From assembly GCF_026008495.1 (NCBI RefSeq), contig NZ_BQUN01000089.1, forward strand, positions 1-64,000: a stretch of DNA of 64,000 bases, written 5' to 3'. This document shows positions 21,215 to 30,458 of the stretch, one piece after another. A model generated the notes under the pieces. It was not told the origin of the DNA, made no database searches, and saw only the letters and a list, made by a program, of their open reading frames with translations. The position numbers were made by a program, and so were the translations under genes. Origin of the DNA: Streptomyces sp. A012304. GTDB lineage: Bacteria; Actinomycetota; Actinomycetes; Streptomycetales; Streptomycetaceae. Position 1 is the first letter of the stretch. Each line of letters opens with the position of its first letter.

Positions 21215-22506
21215 GCGGGCTCTTCCTCCTCCGGCTTCGGCACCGGCTCCACCAGCACCGTCACGATCTTGTTCCGGCGGCCGGCGGCGGCCTCGGCGGT
21301 CAGCCGGAGCCCGCGCCCGTCGGGCAGGTCGACGACGCTCGCCGCGCCGGCGATGGGCACGCGGCCCAGCGCCTTGGCGAGGAGCCCACCGACGGTCTCC
21401 ACGTCCTCGTCGTCGTACTCCTCCAGGCCGTACAGCTCGCCGAGGTCGGTGATGTCGAGGCGGGCGGTGACCCGGTAACGGTCCTCGCCGAGCTCCTCCA
21501 CCGGGGGCAGCTCGCGGTCGTACTCGTCGGTGATCTCACCGACGATCTCCTCCAGGATGTCCTCGATGGTGACGATGCCGGCGGTGCCGCCGTACTCGTC
21601 GATGACGACGGCGACGTGGTTGCGCTGCTGCTGCATCTCGCGCAGCAGGTCGCCGGCGTTCTTGGTGTCGGGGACGAAGGCGGCGGGCCGCATGGCCGTG
21701 GAGACCAGTTCGCTCTCCGCCTCCCGGCTGATGTGCGTCCTGCGGACCAGGTCCTTCAGGTACACGATCCCGACGATGTCGTCCTCGCTCTCGCCGGTGA
21801 CCGGGATGCGGGAGAAGCCGGAGCGCAGGGCGAGGGTGAGGGCCTGGCGGATGGTCTTGTACCGCTCGATGACGACGAGGTCGGTGCGCGGGACCATCAC
21901 CTCCCGCACGAGCGTGTCGCCGAGTTCGAAGACGGAGTGCACCATGCGGCGCTCCTCGTCCTCGATCAGCGACTCCTTCTCGGCGAGGTCGACCAGCGCG
22001 CGCAGCTCCGCCTCGGAGGCGAAGGGACCCCGGCGGAAGCCCTTGCCGGGGGTGAGGGCGTTGCCGATGAGGATGAGCAGCGACGGGATCGGGCCCATGA
22101 TCCTGGCCAGCGGCAGCAGGACGTACGCGGCCGCCGTCGCCGTGTTCAGCGGGTGCTGGCGGCCGATGGTGCGCGGGGAGACGCCGACGGCGACGTACGA
22201 GACGAGGACCATGACGCCGATGGCGGCGAGCAGGGCGGGGGCGGTGCCGTCGATCTCCCGCAGGCAGGCGTGGGTGACCAGCGCGGCGGCGGCCATCTCG
22301 CAGCCGACGCGGACCAGCAGCGCCACGTTGAGGTAGCGGGTGGGGTCGGCGGCGACCTGGGCGAGCTTGGCGCTGCCGCGTCTTCCGCCGCGGACGGCCT
22401 CCTCGGCGCGGAAGCTGGAGACGCGCGCGAGGCCCGCCTCCGCGCAGGCGGCGAGCCACGCGACGACGACCAGGGCGATCGCGCCGGAGACCAGCGCGGG
22501 GCTCAT
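21211..22506 (-). CDS. CorC/HlyC-type membrane protein (CNNM + CBS + CorC)
   Basis: This 431-residue protein has four N-terminal hydrophobic segments of the CNNM/DUF21 domain and a CBS pair (about residues 205-325, including [13 protein letters not shown] and [20 protein letters not shown]). The C-terminal CorC_HlyC domain holds [15 protein letters not shown]. The family is linked with magnesium or cobalt efflux and was once called hemolysin C. Start ATG 22506 overlaps the ybeY stop as ATGA; the open frame beyond belongs to antisense of ybeY. The order phoH-ybeY-corC is widely conserved in bacteria. Confidence 0.92.
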   Translation of the reverse strand: MSPALVSGAIALVVVAWLAACAEAGLARVSSFRAEEAVRGGRRGSAKLAQVAADPTRYLNVALLVRVGCEMAAAALVTHACLREIDGTAPALLAAIGVMVLVSYVAVGVSPRTIGRQHPLNTATAAAYVLLPLARIMGPIPSLLILIGNALTPGKGFRRGPFASEAELRALVDLAEKESLIEDEERRMVHSVFELGDTLVREVMVPRTDLVVIERYKTIRQALTLALRSGFSRIPVTGESEDDIVGIVYLKDLVRRTHISREAESELVSTAMRPAAFVPDTKNAGDLLREMQQQRNHVAVVIDEYGGTAGIVTIEDILEEIVGEITDEYDRELPPVEELGEDRYRVTARLDITDLGELYGLEEYDDEDVETVGGLLAKALGRVPIAGAASVVDLPDGRGLRLTAEAAAGRRNKIVTVLVEPVPKPEEEEPA

Positions 22507-23000
22507 GAGACGGTCGGCGCCGGAGACGGACCGGTGAGCCCCTTCTCCTCCCGCCACCCGTCGACGATGGCCGCCTGGAGACCGAACATCTCGGCCTTCT
22601 CGTCGGGCTCCTCGTGGTCGTAGCCGAGCAGGTGCAGCACACCGTGGACGGTGAGCAGCTGGAGCTCCTCGTCCATGGTGTGCCGCGTCGGCGCTTCCCT
22701 GCCCTGCTTCTCGGCGACCTCCGGGCACAGCACGATGTCGCCGAGCAGCCCCTGCGGCGGCTCGTCGTCGTCCTTGGACGGCGGCCGCAGCTCGTCCATG
22801 GGGAACGACATCACGTCGGTGGGACCGGGCAGGTCCATCCACTGGATGTGCAGCTGCTCCATGGCGTCGGCGTCCACGACGATCACCGAGAGCTCGGAGA
22901 GCGGGTGGATGCGCATCCGTGCCAGCGCGTAGCGGGCGATGTCGAGGATCGCCTGCTCGTCGACCTCGGTTCCGGACTCGTTGTTGACGTCGATCGACAT
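22503..23000 (-). CDS. ybeY: Endoribonuclease YbeY
   Basis: YbeY is a metal-dependent RNase in 16S rRNA 3' maturation and ribosome quality control. This 165-residue protein has the metal-binding signature [14 protein letters not shown] near residues 119-132 and the substrate-side TDVMSFP motif. It is slightly longer than most YbeY owing to an acidic insert ([11 protein letters not shown]) after [12 protein letters not shown]. It starts 15 bp after the phoH-like stop and overlaps the corC-like start. The neighbouring Era and PhoH-like proteins also act on rRNA, so the cluster has one theme. Confidence 0.96.
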   Translation of the reverse strand: MSIDVNNESGTEVDEQAILDIARYALARMRIHPLSELSVIVVDADAMEQLHIQWMDLPGPTDVMSFPMDELRPPSKDDDEPPQGLLGDIVLCPEVAEKQGREAPTRHTMDEELQLLTVHGVLHLLGYDHEEPDEKAEMFGLQAAIVDGWREEKGLTGPSPAPTVS

Positions 23001-23014
23001 GGTGCTGTGTCTGT

Positions 23015-24085
23015 CTACTTCCCCTTGTGCCCGGACTTCCCCCGGCCGCCCTTGTGCGCGCCGTTCTCCGTGCCGTGCTTGCTGTCGTACAGCTCGTACG
23101 CGTCGACGATACGGCCCACCAGCTTGTGCCGTACGACGTCGTGGGACGACAGCCGGGCGAAGTGGACGTCGTCGACGCCCTCCAGGATCTCCTGCACCTG
23201 CCTGAGGCCCGACTTGGTGCCGGTCGGCAGGTCGACCTGCGTCACGTCACCCGTGATCACGATCTTCGAGTCGAAGCCGAGGCGGGTGAGGAACATCTTC
23301 ATCTGCTCGGGGCTCGTGTTCTGGGCCTCGTCCAGGATGATGAAGGCGTCGTTCAGGGTGCGGCCCCTCATGTACGCCAGCGGCGCCACCTCGATGGTCC
23401 CCGCCGCCATCAGTCGCGGGATCGAGTCCGGGTCGAGCATGTCGTGCAGCGCGTCGTACAGCGGGCGCAGGTAGGGGTCGATCTTCTCGTAGAGCGTGCC
23501 CGGGAGGAAGCCGAGCCGCTCGCCCGCCTCGACCGCCGGCCGGGTCAGGATGATGCGGTTGACCTGCTTGGACTGCAAGGCCTGCACCGCCTTGGCCATG
23601 GCGAGGTAGGTCTTGCCGGTACCGGCGGGGCCGATGCCGAAGACGATCGTGTGCTTGTCGATCGCGTCGACGTACCGCTTCTGGTTGAGGGTCTTGGGTC
23701 GGATGGTGCGGCCGCGCGAGGACAGGATGTTCTGCGTCAGTACCTCGGCCGGGGTCTCCTGGCCGTCGCTCGTCCCGTTCTCGCTCGCCCGCAGCATGGC
23801 GATCGAGCGTTCCACTGCGTCCTCCGTCATCGGCTGCCCGGTGCGGAGCACCAGCATCATCTCGTCGAACAGGCGCTGCACGAGGGCGACTTCCCGCGCC
23901 TCGCCGGTCGCGCTGATCTCATTGCCCCGGACGTGGATGTCGGCCGCCGGGAAAGCCGTCTCGATCACGCGCAGCAGCGAGTCGCCGGATCCCAGCACGG
24001 TCACCATGGGGTGCTGGGCGGGGACAGTGAACTGTGCTCTCGCCTTCCCCTGCGCGGGGGTCTGAGCGGTGGGTGTCTCAGTCAT
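23015..24085 (-). CDS. PhoH-like ATPase/helicase-type protein
   Basis: This 356-residue protein has the PhoH NTPase domain with Walker A GPAGTGKT near residue 155 and Walker [11 protein letters not shown]. The N-terminal part matches the KH-like domain found in PhoH-like (YbeZ) proteins. The C-terminus is basic and Gly/Lys-rich ([13 protein letters not shown]), suited to RNA contact. YbeZ partners with YbeY in rRNA processing, and ybeY is the next gene here. The start is ATG 24085 ([13 protein letters not shown]). The spacer 24086-24213 to the sugar kinase holds its promoter, but I see no clear box. Confidence 0.93.
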   Translation of the reverse strand: MTETPTAQTPAQGKARAQFTVPAQHPMVTVLGSGDSLLRVIETAFPAADIHVRGNEISATGEAREVALVQRLFDEMMLVLRTGQPMTEDAVERSIAMLRASENGTSDGQETPAEVLTQNILSSRGRTIRPKTLNQKRYVDAIDKHTIVFGIGPAGTGKTYLAMAKAVQALQSKQVNRIILTRPAVEAGERLGFLPGTLYEKIDPYLRPLYDALHDMLDPDSIPRLMAAGTIEVAPLAYMRGRTLNDAFIILDEAQNTSPEQMKMFLTRLGFDSKIVITGDVTQVDLPTGTKSGLRQVQEILEGVDDVHFARLSSHDVVRHKLVGRIVDAYELYDSKHGTENGAHKGGRGKSGHKGK

Positions 24086-24213
24086 AGGCCGGCCCGAAGG
24101 CCTCTTGGTCCTCCCGGATGCGTCTCGCCTGCCACGAGGGCGGCCTGGCGAGTTCCAGGGTACGCCAGGGGGCCGACAACGCCGTAGGAGTTTTCGAACG
24201 GGCGGGTGGGCCG

Positions 24214-25353
24214 CTACGCCGAGCGGCGGAAGCCGATGGTCGGGACCGCGCGGCGGCGGGGCCAGGGGGTGGCGTCGTGGGCGGGGAGGAGGGAGGTGAG
24301 GGAGGTCAGGAAGGCGTAGCGGCGCAGGGCCTCGGGGTCCTGCGACTCGACCGACTGCACCTTGTGCCACCAGGCGGCGATCTCGGACCAGCCGGGAGCG
24401 GAGAGGGAGCCGCCGAACTCCTGGACGGAGAGCGCGGCGGTGAGTCCGGCGAAGGCGAGGCGGTCGGCGAGCGGCCAGTCGGCGAGGGTGCCGGTGACGA
24501 AGCCGGCCACGAAGACGTCCCCGGCGCCGGTGGGGTCGAGGGCCTCCACGGCGATCGCGGGGACCTCGGCGCTCTCGCCGGTGCGCCGGTCCACCGCGTA
24601 CGCGCCCCGCGGGCCGAGGGTGACGACCGCGCACGGAACGTACTCGGTGAGGGCGTGCGCGGCGGCGCGCGGGCAGGTGGCGCCGGTGTAGCGCATGGCC
24701 TCCTCCGCGTTCGGCAGGAAGGCCTCGCAGTGCTTCAGGTCGGCGAGGCCCGCCAGGTCCCAGGCGCCGGTGTCGTCCCAGCCGACGTCGGCGAAGACGC
24801 GGGTGCCCCGGCTCGCGGCCTGGGCGATCCAGGGGGCGCTCCGGCCGGGCGTGAGGGAGGCCACGGCGGCGCGGGCGTGCGGCGGGGAGTCGGGGGCGAG
24901 CTCCTCGGTGGGCGGTTCGTGGCCGTGGGAGACCATCGTGCGCTCGTCCTCGTAGGCCATGGAGACGGTGACCGGGGAGTGCCAGCCGGGGACCGTGCGG
25001 GAGGCGGTGAGGTCGATGCCCTCGCCCTGTTCCAGGGCGTCCCAGCAGTACTCGCCGTAGTGGTCGTCGCCGAAGGCCGCCGCGAGGGACGTCCGCAGCC
25101 CGAGGCGGGCGAGAGCGGTGGCCATGTTGGCGACGCCGCCGGGGCTCGACCCCATCCCGCGCGCCCAGGACTCGGTCCCGCGCACCGGGGCGGAGTCGAG
25201 CCCGGTGAAGATGATGTCGAGGAAGACGGTGCCGGTGAGGTAGACGTCCCAGGGCGGGTCGCCCGGCGCGCGCAGGGCGGCCAGGGGGTCGACCTGGGCG
25301 TGGCGTGGGTGTCGGTGGTGTCCCTCTCCGGTGGACGCGGTGGACGCGGTCAC
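24214..25353 (-). CDS. PfkB-family carbohydrate kinase
   Basis: This 379-residue ribokinase-like protein has signature 1 in SPGGVANMATALARLG and signature 2 in DPTGAGDVFVAGF, with the catalytic Asp in the latter. The substrate could be a sugar or a nucleoside and cannot be read off. GTG 25353 has AGGGAG 7 bases upstream. It stands before a promoter gap (25354-25460) next to the glucarate genes on the same strand, so a role in sugar or sugar-acid use is plausible but not shown. Confidence 0.88.
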   Translation of the reverse strand: MTASTASTGEGHHRHPRHAQVDPLAALRAPGDPPWDVYLTGTVFLDIIFTGLDSAPVRGTESWARGMGSSPGGVANMATALARLGLRTSLAAAFGDDHYGEYCWDALEQGEGIDLTASRTVPGWHSPVTVSMAYEDERTMVSHGHEPPTEELAPDSPPHARAAVASLTPGRSAPWIAQAASRGTRVFADVGWDDTGAWDLAGLADLKHCEAFLPNAEEAMRYTGATCPRAAAHALTEYVPCAVVTLGPRGAYAVDRRTGESAEVPAIAVEALDPTGAGDVFVAGFVTGTLADWPLADRLAFAGLTAALSVQEFGGSLSAPGWSEIAAWWHKVQSVESQDPEALRRYAFLTSLTSLLPAHDATPWPRRRAVPTIGFRRSA

Positions 25354-25460
25354 GGTGCGCTCCCTGACGTGGTGCCGATCTGGCCAGTGTGCACCACGCC
25401 GCCGACAACACGCCGTGCGTCACCGCGGGAGCGGGGGCGCGTCAGCGCGGGAAGGGGCTC

Positions 25461-26756
25461 TCACCAGCGCGGAACCACCGGTGTCACCCACTCCGGATCG
25501 GCGACGCGCATGGCCGCCTCGTCGTCCCGCTCGCGCAGCGCGCCGTCGTCGTCCAGCCATCGCCGGTGCAGCGCGGCCAGCCGGTCCCGGTCGAGCCGCA
25601 CGCCGAGCCCGGGGGCGTCGGAGACGACGACGAACCCGCCGTCGAAGGCCGGCCGCTCGGTGAGGACGTCCTCCGTCTGCCAGGGGTAGTGGGAGTCGCA
25701 GGCGTGGTGCAGACCGGGGACGGTGGCCGCGACGTGGGTCATCGCGGCGAGCGAGATCCCCAGGTGGGTGTTGGAGTGCATGGACACACCGACGCCGAAC
25801 GTGTGGCAGATCGCGGCGAGGCGCTGGGTGTTGCGCAGCCCGCCCCAGTAGTGGTGGTCGGAGAGCACGACCTGCACGGCGCCGCGGGTGAACGCCTCCG
25901 GGATCTCGGCGAACGTCGTCACGCACATGTTGGTGGCGAGCGGCACGTCGGTGCCCGCGGCCACCTCGGCCATGGCGGGGGTGCCCAGCGCCGGGTCCTC
26001 CAGGTACTCCAGGACGTCCCCGAGTTCCTTCGCCACCTTCAGCGAGGTCTGCACGCTCCACGCCCCGTTGGGGTCCAGCCGCAGCGGATGCCCGGGGAAG
26101 GCCTGTGCCAGGGCCCGTACGGCGGCGATCTCCTCGTCCGGCGGGAAGACCCCGCCCTTGAGCTTGAAGGAGGTGAACCCGTACCGCTCCTTGAAGCGGC
26201 GGGCCTGCGCCACGATCCCGGCCGGGTCGACGGCGGCCCCCCAGTCGTCCTGCTCGCAGGCCACGCCCTCGGGGTGGGCGGCCCACTTGTAGAAGAGGTA
26301 CGCGCTGTACTCGACGGCGTCGCGCACCTTGCCGCCGAGCAGCGCGTGCACGGGCAGCCCGAGCGCCTTGCCGAGGGCGTCGAGGCAGGCCACCTCGAAG
26401 GCGGAGACGACCGACAGCCGCAGCTTGTCGGCGGTCTGCACGCCCCGCAGTCCGCCGACGTCGACCTGTCCGGACACCCGCGACCGGTCGACGGCGAGCT
26501 CGTCGGCGATCGTGAACAGGCCGTTGAGGTCACTGACCCGGTGGCCCGTCAGCCGTTGGGCGAAGGGGCGGGCGAGTTCGAGGTACTTGGTGTCGCCGTA
26601 GGTCTCGCCGAGGCCGGTCGTGCCGTCGGCGGTCACCACCTCGACGATGAGCCGGGGGGTGTACGGCTGGTGCACGCCCTGGGTGTTCAGCAGTGGCGGG
26701 TCGGCGACCAGGATCGGGGTCAGCCGTACCTCGGTGATGGTCAGGTCGCGGGTCAC
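25461..26756 (-). CDS. gudD: Glucarate dehydratase-like enolase-superfamily enzyme
   Basis: This 431-residue protein dehydrates D-glucarate (or galactarate) to 5-dehydro-4-deoxyglucarate. The KxK motif is in FKLKGG, the metal-ligand Asp in RLDPNGAW, and the glucarate-dehydratase-type block SMHSNTHLGISLAAMTH holds the catalytic His/Asn region. Start GTG 26756 overlaps the stop of the upstream kdgD as GTGA, so the two consecutive pathway enzymes are translationally coupled. Confidence 0.88.
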   Translation of the reverse strand: MTRDLTITEVRLTPILVADPPLLNTQGVHQPYTPRLIVEVVTADGTTGLGETYGDTKYLELARPFAQRLTGHRVSDLNGLFTIADELAVDRSRVSGQVDVGGLRGVQTADKLRLSVVSAFEVACLDALGKALGLPVHALLGGKVRDAVEYSAYLFYKWAAHPEGVACEQDDWGAAVDPAGIVAQARRFKERYGFTSFKLKGGVFPPDEEIAAVRALAQAFPGHPLRLDPNGAWSVQTSLKVAKELGDVLEYLEDPALGTPAMAEVAAGTDVPLATNMCVTTFAEIPEAFTRGAVQVVLSDHHYWGGLRNTQRLAAICHTFGVGVSMHSNTHLGISLAAMTHVAATVPGLHHACDSHYPWQTEDVLTERPAFDGGFVVVSDAPGLGVRLDRDRLAALHRRWLDDDGALRERDDEAAMRVADPEWVTPVVPRW

Positions 26757-27697
26757 AGGGCGGCTCCTACGAGGTCGAGTCCGGTGGTGAGGACGGCCTT
26801 GAGGTCGGCCAGGTCGGCGGCCGACGGGTCGGTGAGCGGGGCCCGCACCGGGCCGACCGGGCGGCCGCGCAGCCGGGCGGCGGCCTTCACCAGGGACACG
26901 GCGTAGCCGGGCACCCGGTCGCGCAGTTCGACGAGGGGGACGTAGAAGTCGCGCAGCAGCCGGTCGGTGGTCTTGTCGTCGCCGTCGCGCAGGGCGGCGA
27001 AGAAGGCGTTCGCGATCTCGGGGGCGAAGGCGTGCACGGCGGAGGAGTAGGCGGGGACGCCGACGGTGGCGTAGGCGCGGGCCTGGATCTCGGCGGTGGC
27101 GGCGCCGTTGAAGAAGAGGAAGCCCTGGGGGGCGGCGAGGGTGAGGCGCTGGAGGCGGTCGAGGTCGCTGTGGCCGTCCTTGAGGCCGATGACGTTGGGG
27201 ATCGCGGCGACGCGGCGGAGGGAGGCCGCGGTGAAGGCCACCGGTCCGCGCTGGTAGGCGATGAGCGGCAGCGGGGTGCGGGCGGCGATGTGCTCCAGCT
27301 GGGCGACGAGGCCGTCCTGCGGGGCGGTGACGAGGTAGTGCGGCAGGACGAGGAGGGCGTCCGCGCCCGCTTCCTCGGCGACGCGGGCGAAGCGGACGGC
27401 CTGGGCCCAGCCGTAGCCGATGCCGGCGACGACGGGGACACGGCCGGCCGCCTCCTCGACGGCGGTCGAGACGACCTGCCGGTACTCGTCCTCGTCGAGG
27501 GAGAAGAACTCGCCGGTGCCGCAGGCGGGGAAGACGGCGCCGGGGTCGGTGGCGAGCTGGGCGGCGAGATGGGCGCGCAGGCCCTCGGGGTCGAGGGTGC
27601 CGTCCGCGCGGAAGCTGGTCAGCGGGAACGACAGCACGCCCCGCGCCATGCCCTCTCTCAGCCGTCCGGCCGTGTCCGTGTCCAGGTTCACCGGCAT
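26753..27697 (-). CDS. kdgD: 5-dehydro-4-deoxyglucarate dehydratase
   Basis: KdgD converts the GudD product to 2-oxoglutarate semialdehyde and CO2. This protein of about 314 residues has the DapA fold, the Schiff-base Lys in IGLKDGHSD and the Tyr in IAYQRGP. The family N-terminus GVLSFPLTSF is present. ATG 27697 is used, but AGGGAG is right against it and stands 6 bases before GTG 27691, which may be the true start. It is read with gudD and is divergent from an IclR-type regulator. Confidence 0.9.
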   Translation of the reverse strand: MPVNLDTDTAGRLREGMARGVLSFPLTSFRADGTLDPEGLRAHLAAQLATDPGAVFPACGTGEFFSLDEDEYRQVVSTAVEEAAGRVPVVAGIGYGWAQAVRFARVAEEAGADALLVLPHYLVTAPQDGLVAQLEHIAARTPLPLIAYQRGPVAFTAASLRRVAAIPNVIGLKDGHSDLDRLQRLTLAAPQGFLFFNGAATAEIQARAYATVGVPAYSSAVHAFAPEIANAFFAALRDGDDKTTDRLLRDFYVPLVELRDRVPGYAVSLVKAAARLRGRPVGPVRAPLTDPSAADLADLKAVLTTGLDLVGAAL

Positions 27698-27792
27698 CTC
27701 CCTATGTAGATGACATCCACGTATGAAGATGGAGGCTAGATATGCGAACGCCACCCGTCAATGGGCCCGCCGGCGCGCACTACCATCGGCGC
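27698..27792. promoter_or_regulatory. Divergent kdgD/IclR promoter region
   Basis: This 95-bp spacer is unusually AT-rich for the window (ATGTAGATGACATCCACGTA). CATC and GATG arms at 27714 and 27728 form an imperfect dyad suited to an IclR-type repressor. TAGATA at 27737-27742 fits a -10 box for the iclR-type gene. Confidence 0.5.
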
Positions 27793-28584
27793 ATGTCGGA
27801 GACAGCAGGCGCGGGCGGCGTCCGTGAGGTGAAGTCCGCGGCGCGCACGGTGGAGCTGCTGGAGCTGCTCGCGGCGCGCGGCGACCGGCCGGCCCGGCTC
27901 CAGGAGCTGGCGGACGAGCTGGGCGTGCCGCGCAGCTCGATGTACGCGCTGCTCCAGACCCTGATCGGCCGGGGCTGGGTCCGCACGGACGTCACCGGCT
28001 CCCTGTACGGCATCGGTATCCACGCCCTGCTGACCGGCACCAGCTATCTGGACTCCGACCCGCGGGTGCGGCTCGTCCGGCCCTACCTGGACGAGGCGTC
28101 CGAGGCGCTCGGCGAGACCATCCACCTGGGGCGGCTGGACGGGCGGGACGTGGCCTACCTGGCGACCCGCGAGTCGCACGAGTACCTGCGCACCATCAGC
28201 CGCGTCGGACGACGGCTGCCCGCGCACGTCGGCGCGCTCGGCAAGGCCCTGCTGGCGGAGCGCCCCGACGAGGACCTCCCCGAGGGCCCCTACGAGGCCC
28301 TCACCCCGCACTCGCACACCACCCGCGCGGCGCTGCTGGCGGACCTCGCCGGGGTACGGGCGCGGGGCTACTCGGTGGACCGCGAGGAGGGCGTCCTCGG
28401 CATCGTCGGCTTCGGCTTCGCGCTGCGCTACGAGCTGCCCGCGCAGGACGCGATCAGCTGTTCGGTGCCGGTGGCGCGGCTGACGCCTGGGCACGAGGAG
28501 CGGATCGTCGCGGTGATGCGGGAGATCCGGGCGAAGATCGAGGCGACGGCGCCGGGCGCGGCCGGGGCCGTCAACTGGCGCTGA
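27793..28584 (+). CDS. IclR-family regulator of glucarate genes
   Basis: This 263-residue protein has an N-terminal winged helix (AARTVELLELLA to TLIGRGWV) and a C-terminal IclR effector domain with the typical VGRRLPAHVGALGKALLA and a conserved aspartate/cysteine-containing end (AISCSVPV). It probably represses kdgD-gudD in the absence of a sugar acid. Start ATG 27793; the frame upstream to 27742 overlaps the promoter. Confidence 0.9.
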   Translation: MSETAGAGGVREVKSAARTVELLELLAARGDRPARLQELADELGVPRSSMYALLQTLIGRGWVRTDVTGSLYGIGIHALLTGTSYLDSDPRVRLVRPYLDEASEALGETIHLGRLDGRDVAYLATRESHEYLRTISRVGRRLPAHVGALGKALLAERPDEDLPEGPYEALTPHSHTTRAALLADLAGVRARGYSVDREEGVLGIVGFGFALRYELPAQDAISCSVPVARLTPGHEERIVAVMREIRAKIEATAPGAAGAVNWR

Positions 28585-28759
28585 AACGCGCTCTTCTACC
28601 CGTCTTCCCGCACCACAAACCCGAAGTGATCCACATCACCACCCCCGCGCTTCTTCGCGCACCGCGTGCTTGATACAAATTTCCCGCGCGTTCCCGTCCG
28701 TCGACGGCCGTCGCCCTCCCCCTCTTCGAGCCACTTCTTCGCATGCCCTGGGAACGCCC

Positions 28760-30106
28760 GTGTTCGCCCCCCGCACCACCCCCTGGCCCCTCGTCGCCCT
28801 TTTCACGGCCGGGTACCTCGCCCCCTATCTGCTGCCGACCGTCGTCGGCCGGCTCGACAGCGGGCTGCCGCTGACGGCCACCGAGGCGGGCGCCGTCGGC
28901 AGCGCGCTGCTGCTGAGTTCGGCGTCGGCCGGTTTCGCGCTGGCCTCGCGCGTGGAACGGATCGGGGCACGCCTGCTGGCCCGCACCGGCCTCGCGCTGG
29001 CGGTGCTCGGATACGGCGGCGCCGCCCTCGCCGCGAGCGTGCCCGCGGTCGTCGCGGGCGCGGTCCTCGGCGGGTTCGGATCCGGAACGGCCACCGCGGT
29101 CGCCGCCACCCGGATCGCCGCCCAGCCCGACCCGCACCGCGCTTCCACGCTCGGTCTGCTCGGGGTGTCCGCGCTGGCCGGCGCGGTGTATCTGACGGTC
29201 CCGCACCTCGGCGCCGGGCACGGGCAGCCGCTGGCCGCGATCGCGCTGACCGCGCTCGTCGTCTGGCCGCTGACGGCCCGTCTGCCCGGCCCCGCGCCGA
29301 CCGCGCCGGCCCGGCGGGACCCGGCGGGCGGCACCCGGCCGCCCCACCTGCGCTCGGGGCTCGTGCTGGCCGCCGCCATGCCCTGCTGGTCGCTCGTGCA
29401 GAACTCCCTGTGGGGGGTCAGCGGGCGCATCGGCCTGACGCAGGCTCATCTCACCGAGGCCACCGTCGGCGTGATCTTCGCGGTGGCGCTGGGGGCCGGG
29501 CTGCTGGGCGTCCTCGGCGCGGGGGCGCTGGGGGCGCGGCTGGGCCGGGCGCTGCCGATCGGCGGCGGGACCGTGCTGATCGCCGGGTGCGTGGTGCTGA
29601 GCGCCTCCGCGACCGGGCCGGCCACCTTCGCCGCCGGTGAGATCGCCTGGAACGCCCTCTACCCGATCGTCCTGTCGTACCTGATCGGTCTGGCCGCGTC
29701 CCTGGACCCGCGCGGCCGTTGGGCGGTGCTGGTCGGTTCGACGTCCTCCCTGGGGACGGCGGCGGGACCGCTGACCGGCAGCCTCCTGTCCGCGCACGCC
29801 GGGTTCCCGGTGATGGGCTGGGTCCTGGGCGCCGCCCTGCTGGTCGTCGCCGTACCCATGACCGCCGTCGCCCTGCACACGTCCGGCCGACCCCTGCTGC
29901 CCGGCACGGTCCGCCGCCGGGGCGGCACCCCGACCGCCGTGGTGGCCGCCGCGACCGGTGCCCGGGCCGGCTCGGTCCCGCCGGTCGGCGCACCGGAGCA
30001 GCCGGTGGTGGAGATCGAGGTGGACGCCCCGCCCGTACCCGCCCGGCGCGCCTTCGACACGGCGGGCCCCCGGCCGACGGCCACCGCGCCGGGGTCCGCG
30101 GACTGA
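28760..30106 (+). CDS. MFS-type permease
   Basis: This 448-residue protein with 12 predicted membrane helices has an Ala/Gly/Leu composition and weak MFS motifs (RVERIGARLLARTGLAL resembles motif A after helix 2). The C-terminal 60 residues are a soluble Pro/Ala/Val-rich tail. GTG 28760 has GGGA upstream; ATG 28670 is in frame but gives a Pro/Arg-rich, non-membrane leader. The substrate is unknown. The gene ends beside heme-uptake relics, so its former partners may have been lost. Confidence 0.75.
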   Translation: MFAPRTTPWPLVALFTAGYLAPYLLPTVVGRLDSGLPLTATEAGAVGSALLLSSASAGFALASRVERIGARLLARTGLALAVLGYGGAALAASVPAVVAGAVLGGFGSGTATAVAATRIAAQPDPHRASTLGLLGVSALAGAVYLTVPHLGAGHGQPLAAIALTALVVWPLTARLPGPAPTAPARRDPAGGTRPPHLRSGLVLAAAMPCWSLVQNSLWGVSGRIGLTQAHLTEATVGVIFAVALGAGLLGVLGAGALGARLGRALPIGGGTVLIAGCVVLSASATGPATFAAGEIAWNALYPIVLSYLIGLAASLDPRGRWAVLVGSTSSLGTAAGPLTGSLLSAHAGFPVMGWVLGAALLVVAVPMTAVALHTSGRPLLPGTVRRRGGTPTAVVAAATGARAGSVPPVGAPEQPVVEIEVDAPPVPARRAFDTAGPRPTATAPGSAD

Positions 30107-30140
30107 GGACCGGCCGGCTCCCGGCCGCGGTCCGCGCGCG

Positions 30141-30230
30141 GCGGTGGCGGCCTCCGGCGCGACGGGCGGCACGCCCGCCGCCACGGGCAGCGGCAGCCTC
30201 GCCGCCACCGGCGCAAGCTTGGCGTCCTGC
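30141..30230 (+). pseudogene. Relic of a sortase-anchored surface protein C-terminus
   Basis: In frame with 30159 the translation reads SGATGGTPAATGSGSLAATGAS and then degenerates to CRRRG. LAATGAS after a Gly/Ser/Thr spacer is the sorting-signal pattern (LAxTG) of Streptomyces surface proteins such as HtaA-domain heme binders, but the expected hydrophobic helix is replaced by Arg-rich sequence. No start or complete domain is present. The neighbouring HmuT-like relic supports a heme-locus origin. Confidence 0.4.
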
Positions 30231-30304
30231 CGTCGGCGGGGCTGCCGACGTAGACAGTGGTGCCGCCGGGGGCGACTGCGAGGCCGGCCCAGGACGCGGG
30301 CACG

Positions 30305-30424
30305 GCGGCCGGCCTGGACAGGCCCTTCACCCTGATCACCACCGAGGCGCTCGCCCAGTCCCAGCCGGACATCGTGCCGATGATGACGAAGGGCCTCGAG
30401 TCGGTCGGCGGCAGCGACGGGCTG
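30305..30424 (+). pseudogene. Fragment of a heme ABC transporter binding protein (HmuT-like)
   Basis: Forty codons read AAGLDRPFTLITTEALAQSQ and PDIVPMMTKGLESVGGSDGL. This matches the central part of HmuT-type periplasmic heme-binding proteins, in which TPEALA.S.PD....M..GL.S.GG.DGL is conserved. The likeness stops at both ends, with no start codon and no C-terminal lobe. It follows the sorting-signal relic in the same direction, as hmuT follows HtaA genes. The rest of 30107-30458 has no gene that I can support. Confidence 0.6.
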
Positions 30425-30458
30425 CAGCCTGGTGGAGCGCGTCCGCCAGGCCTGCTGG

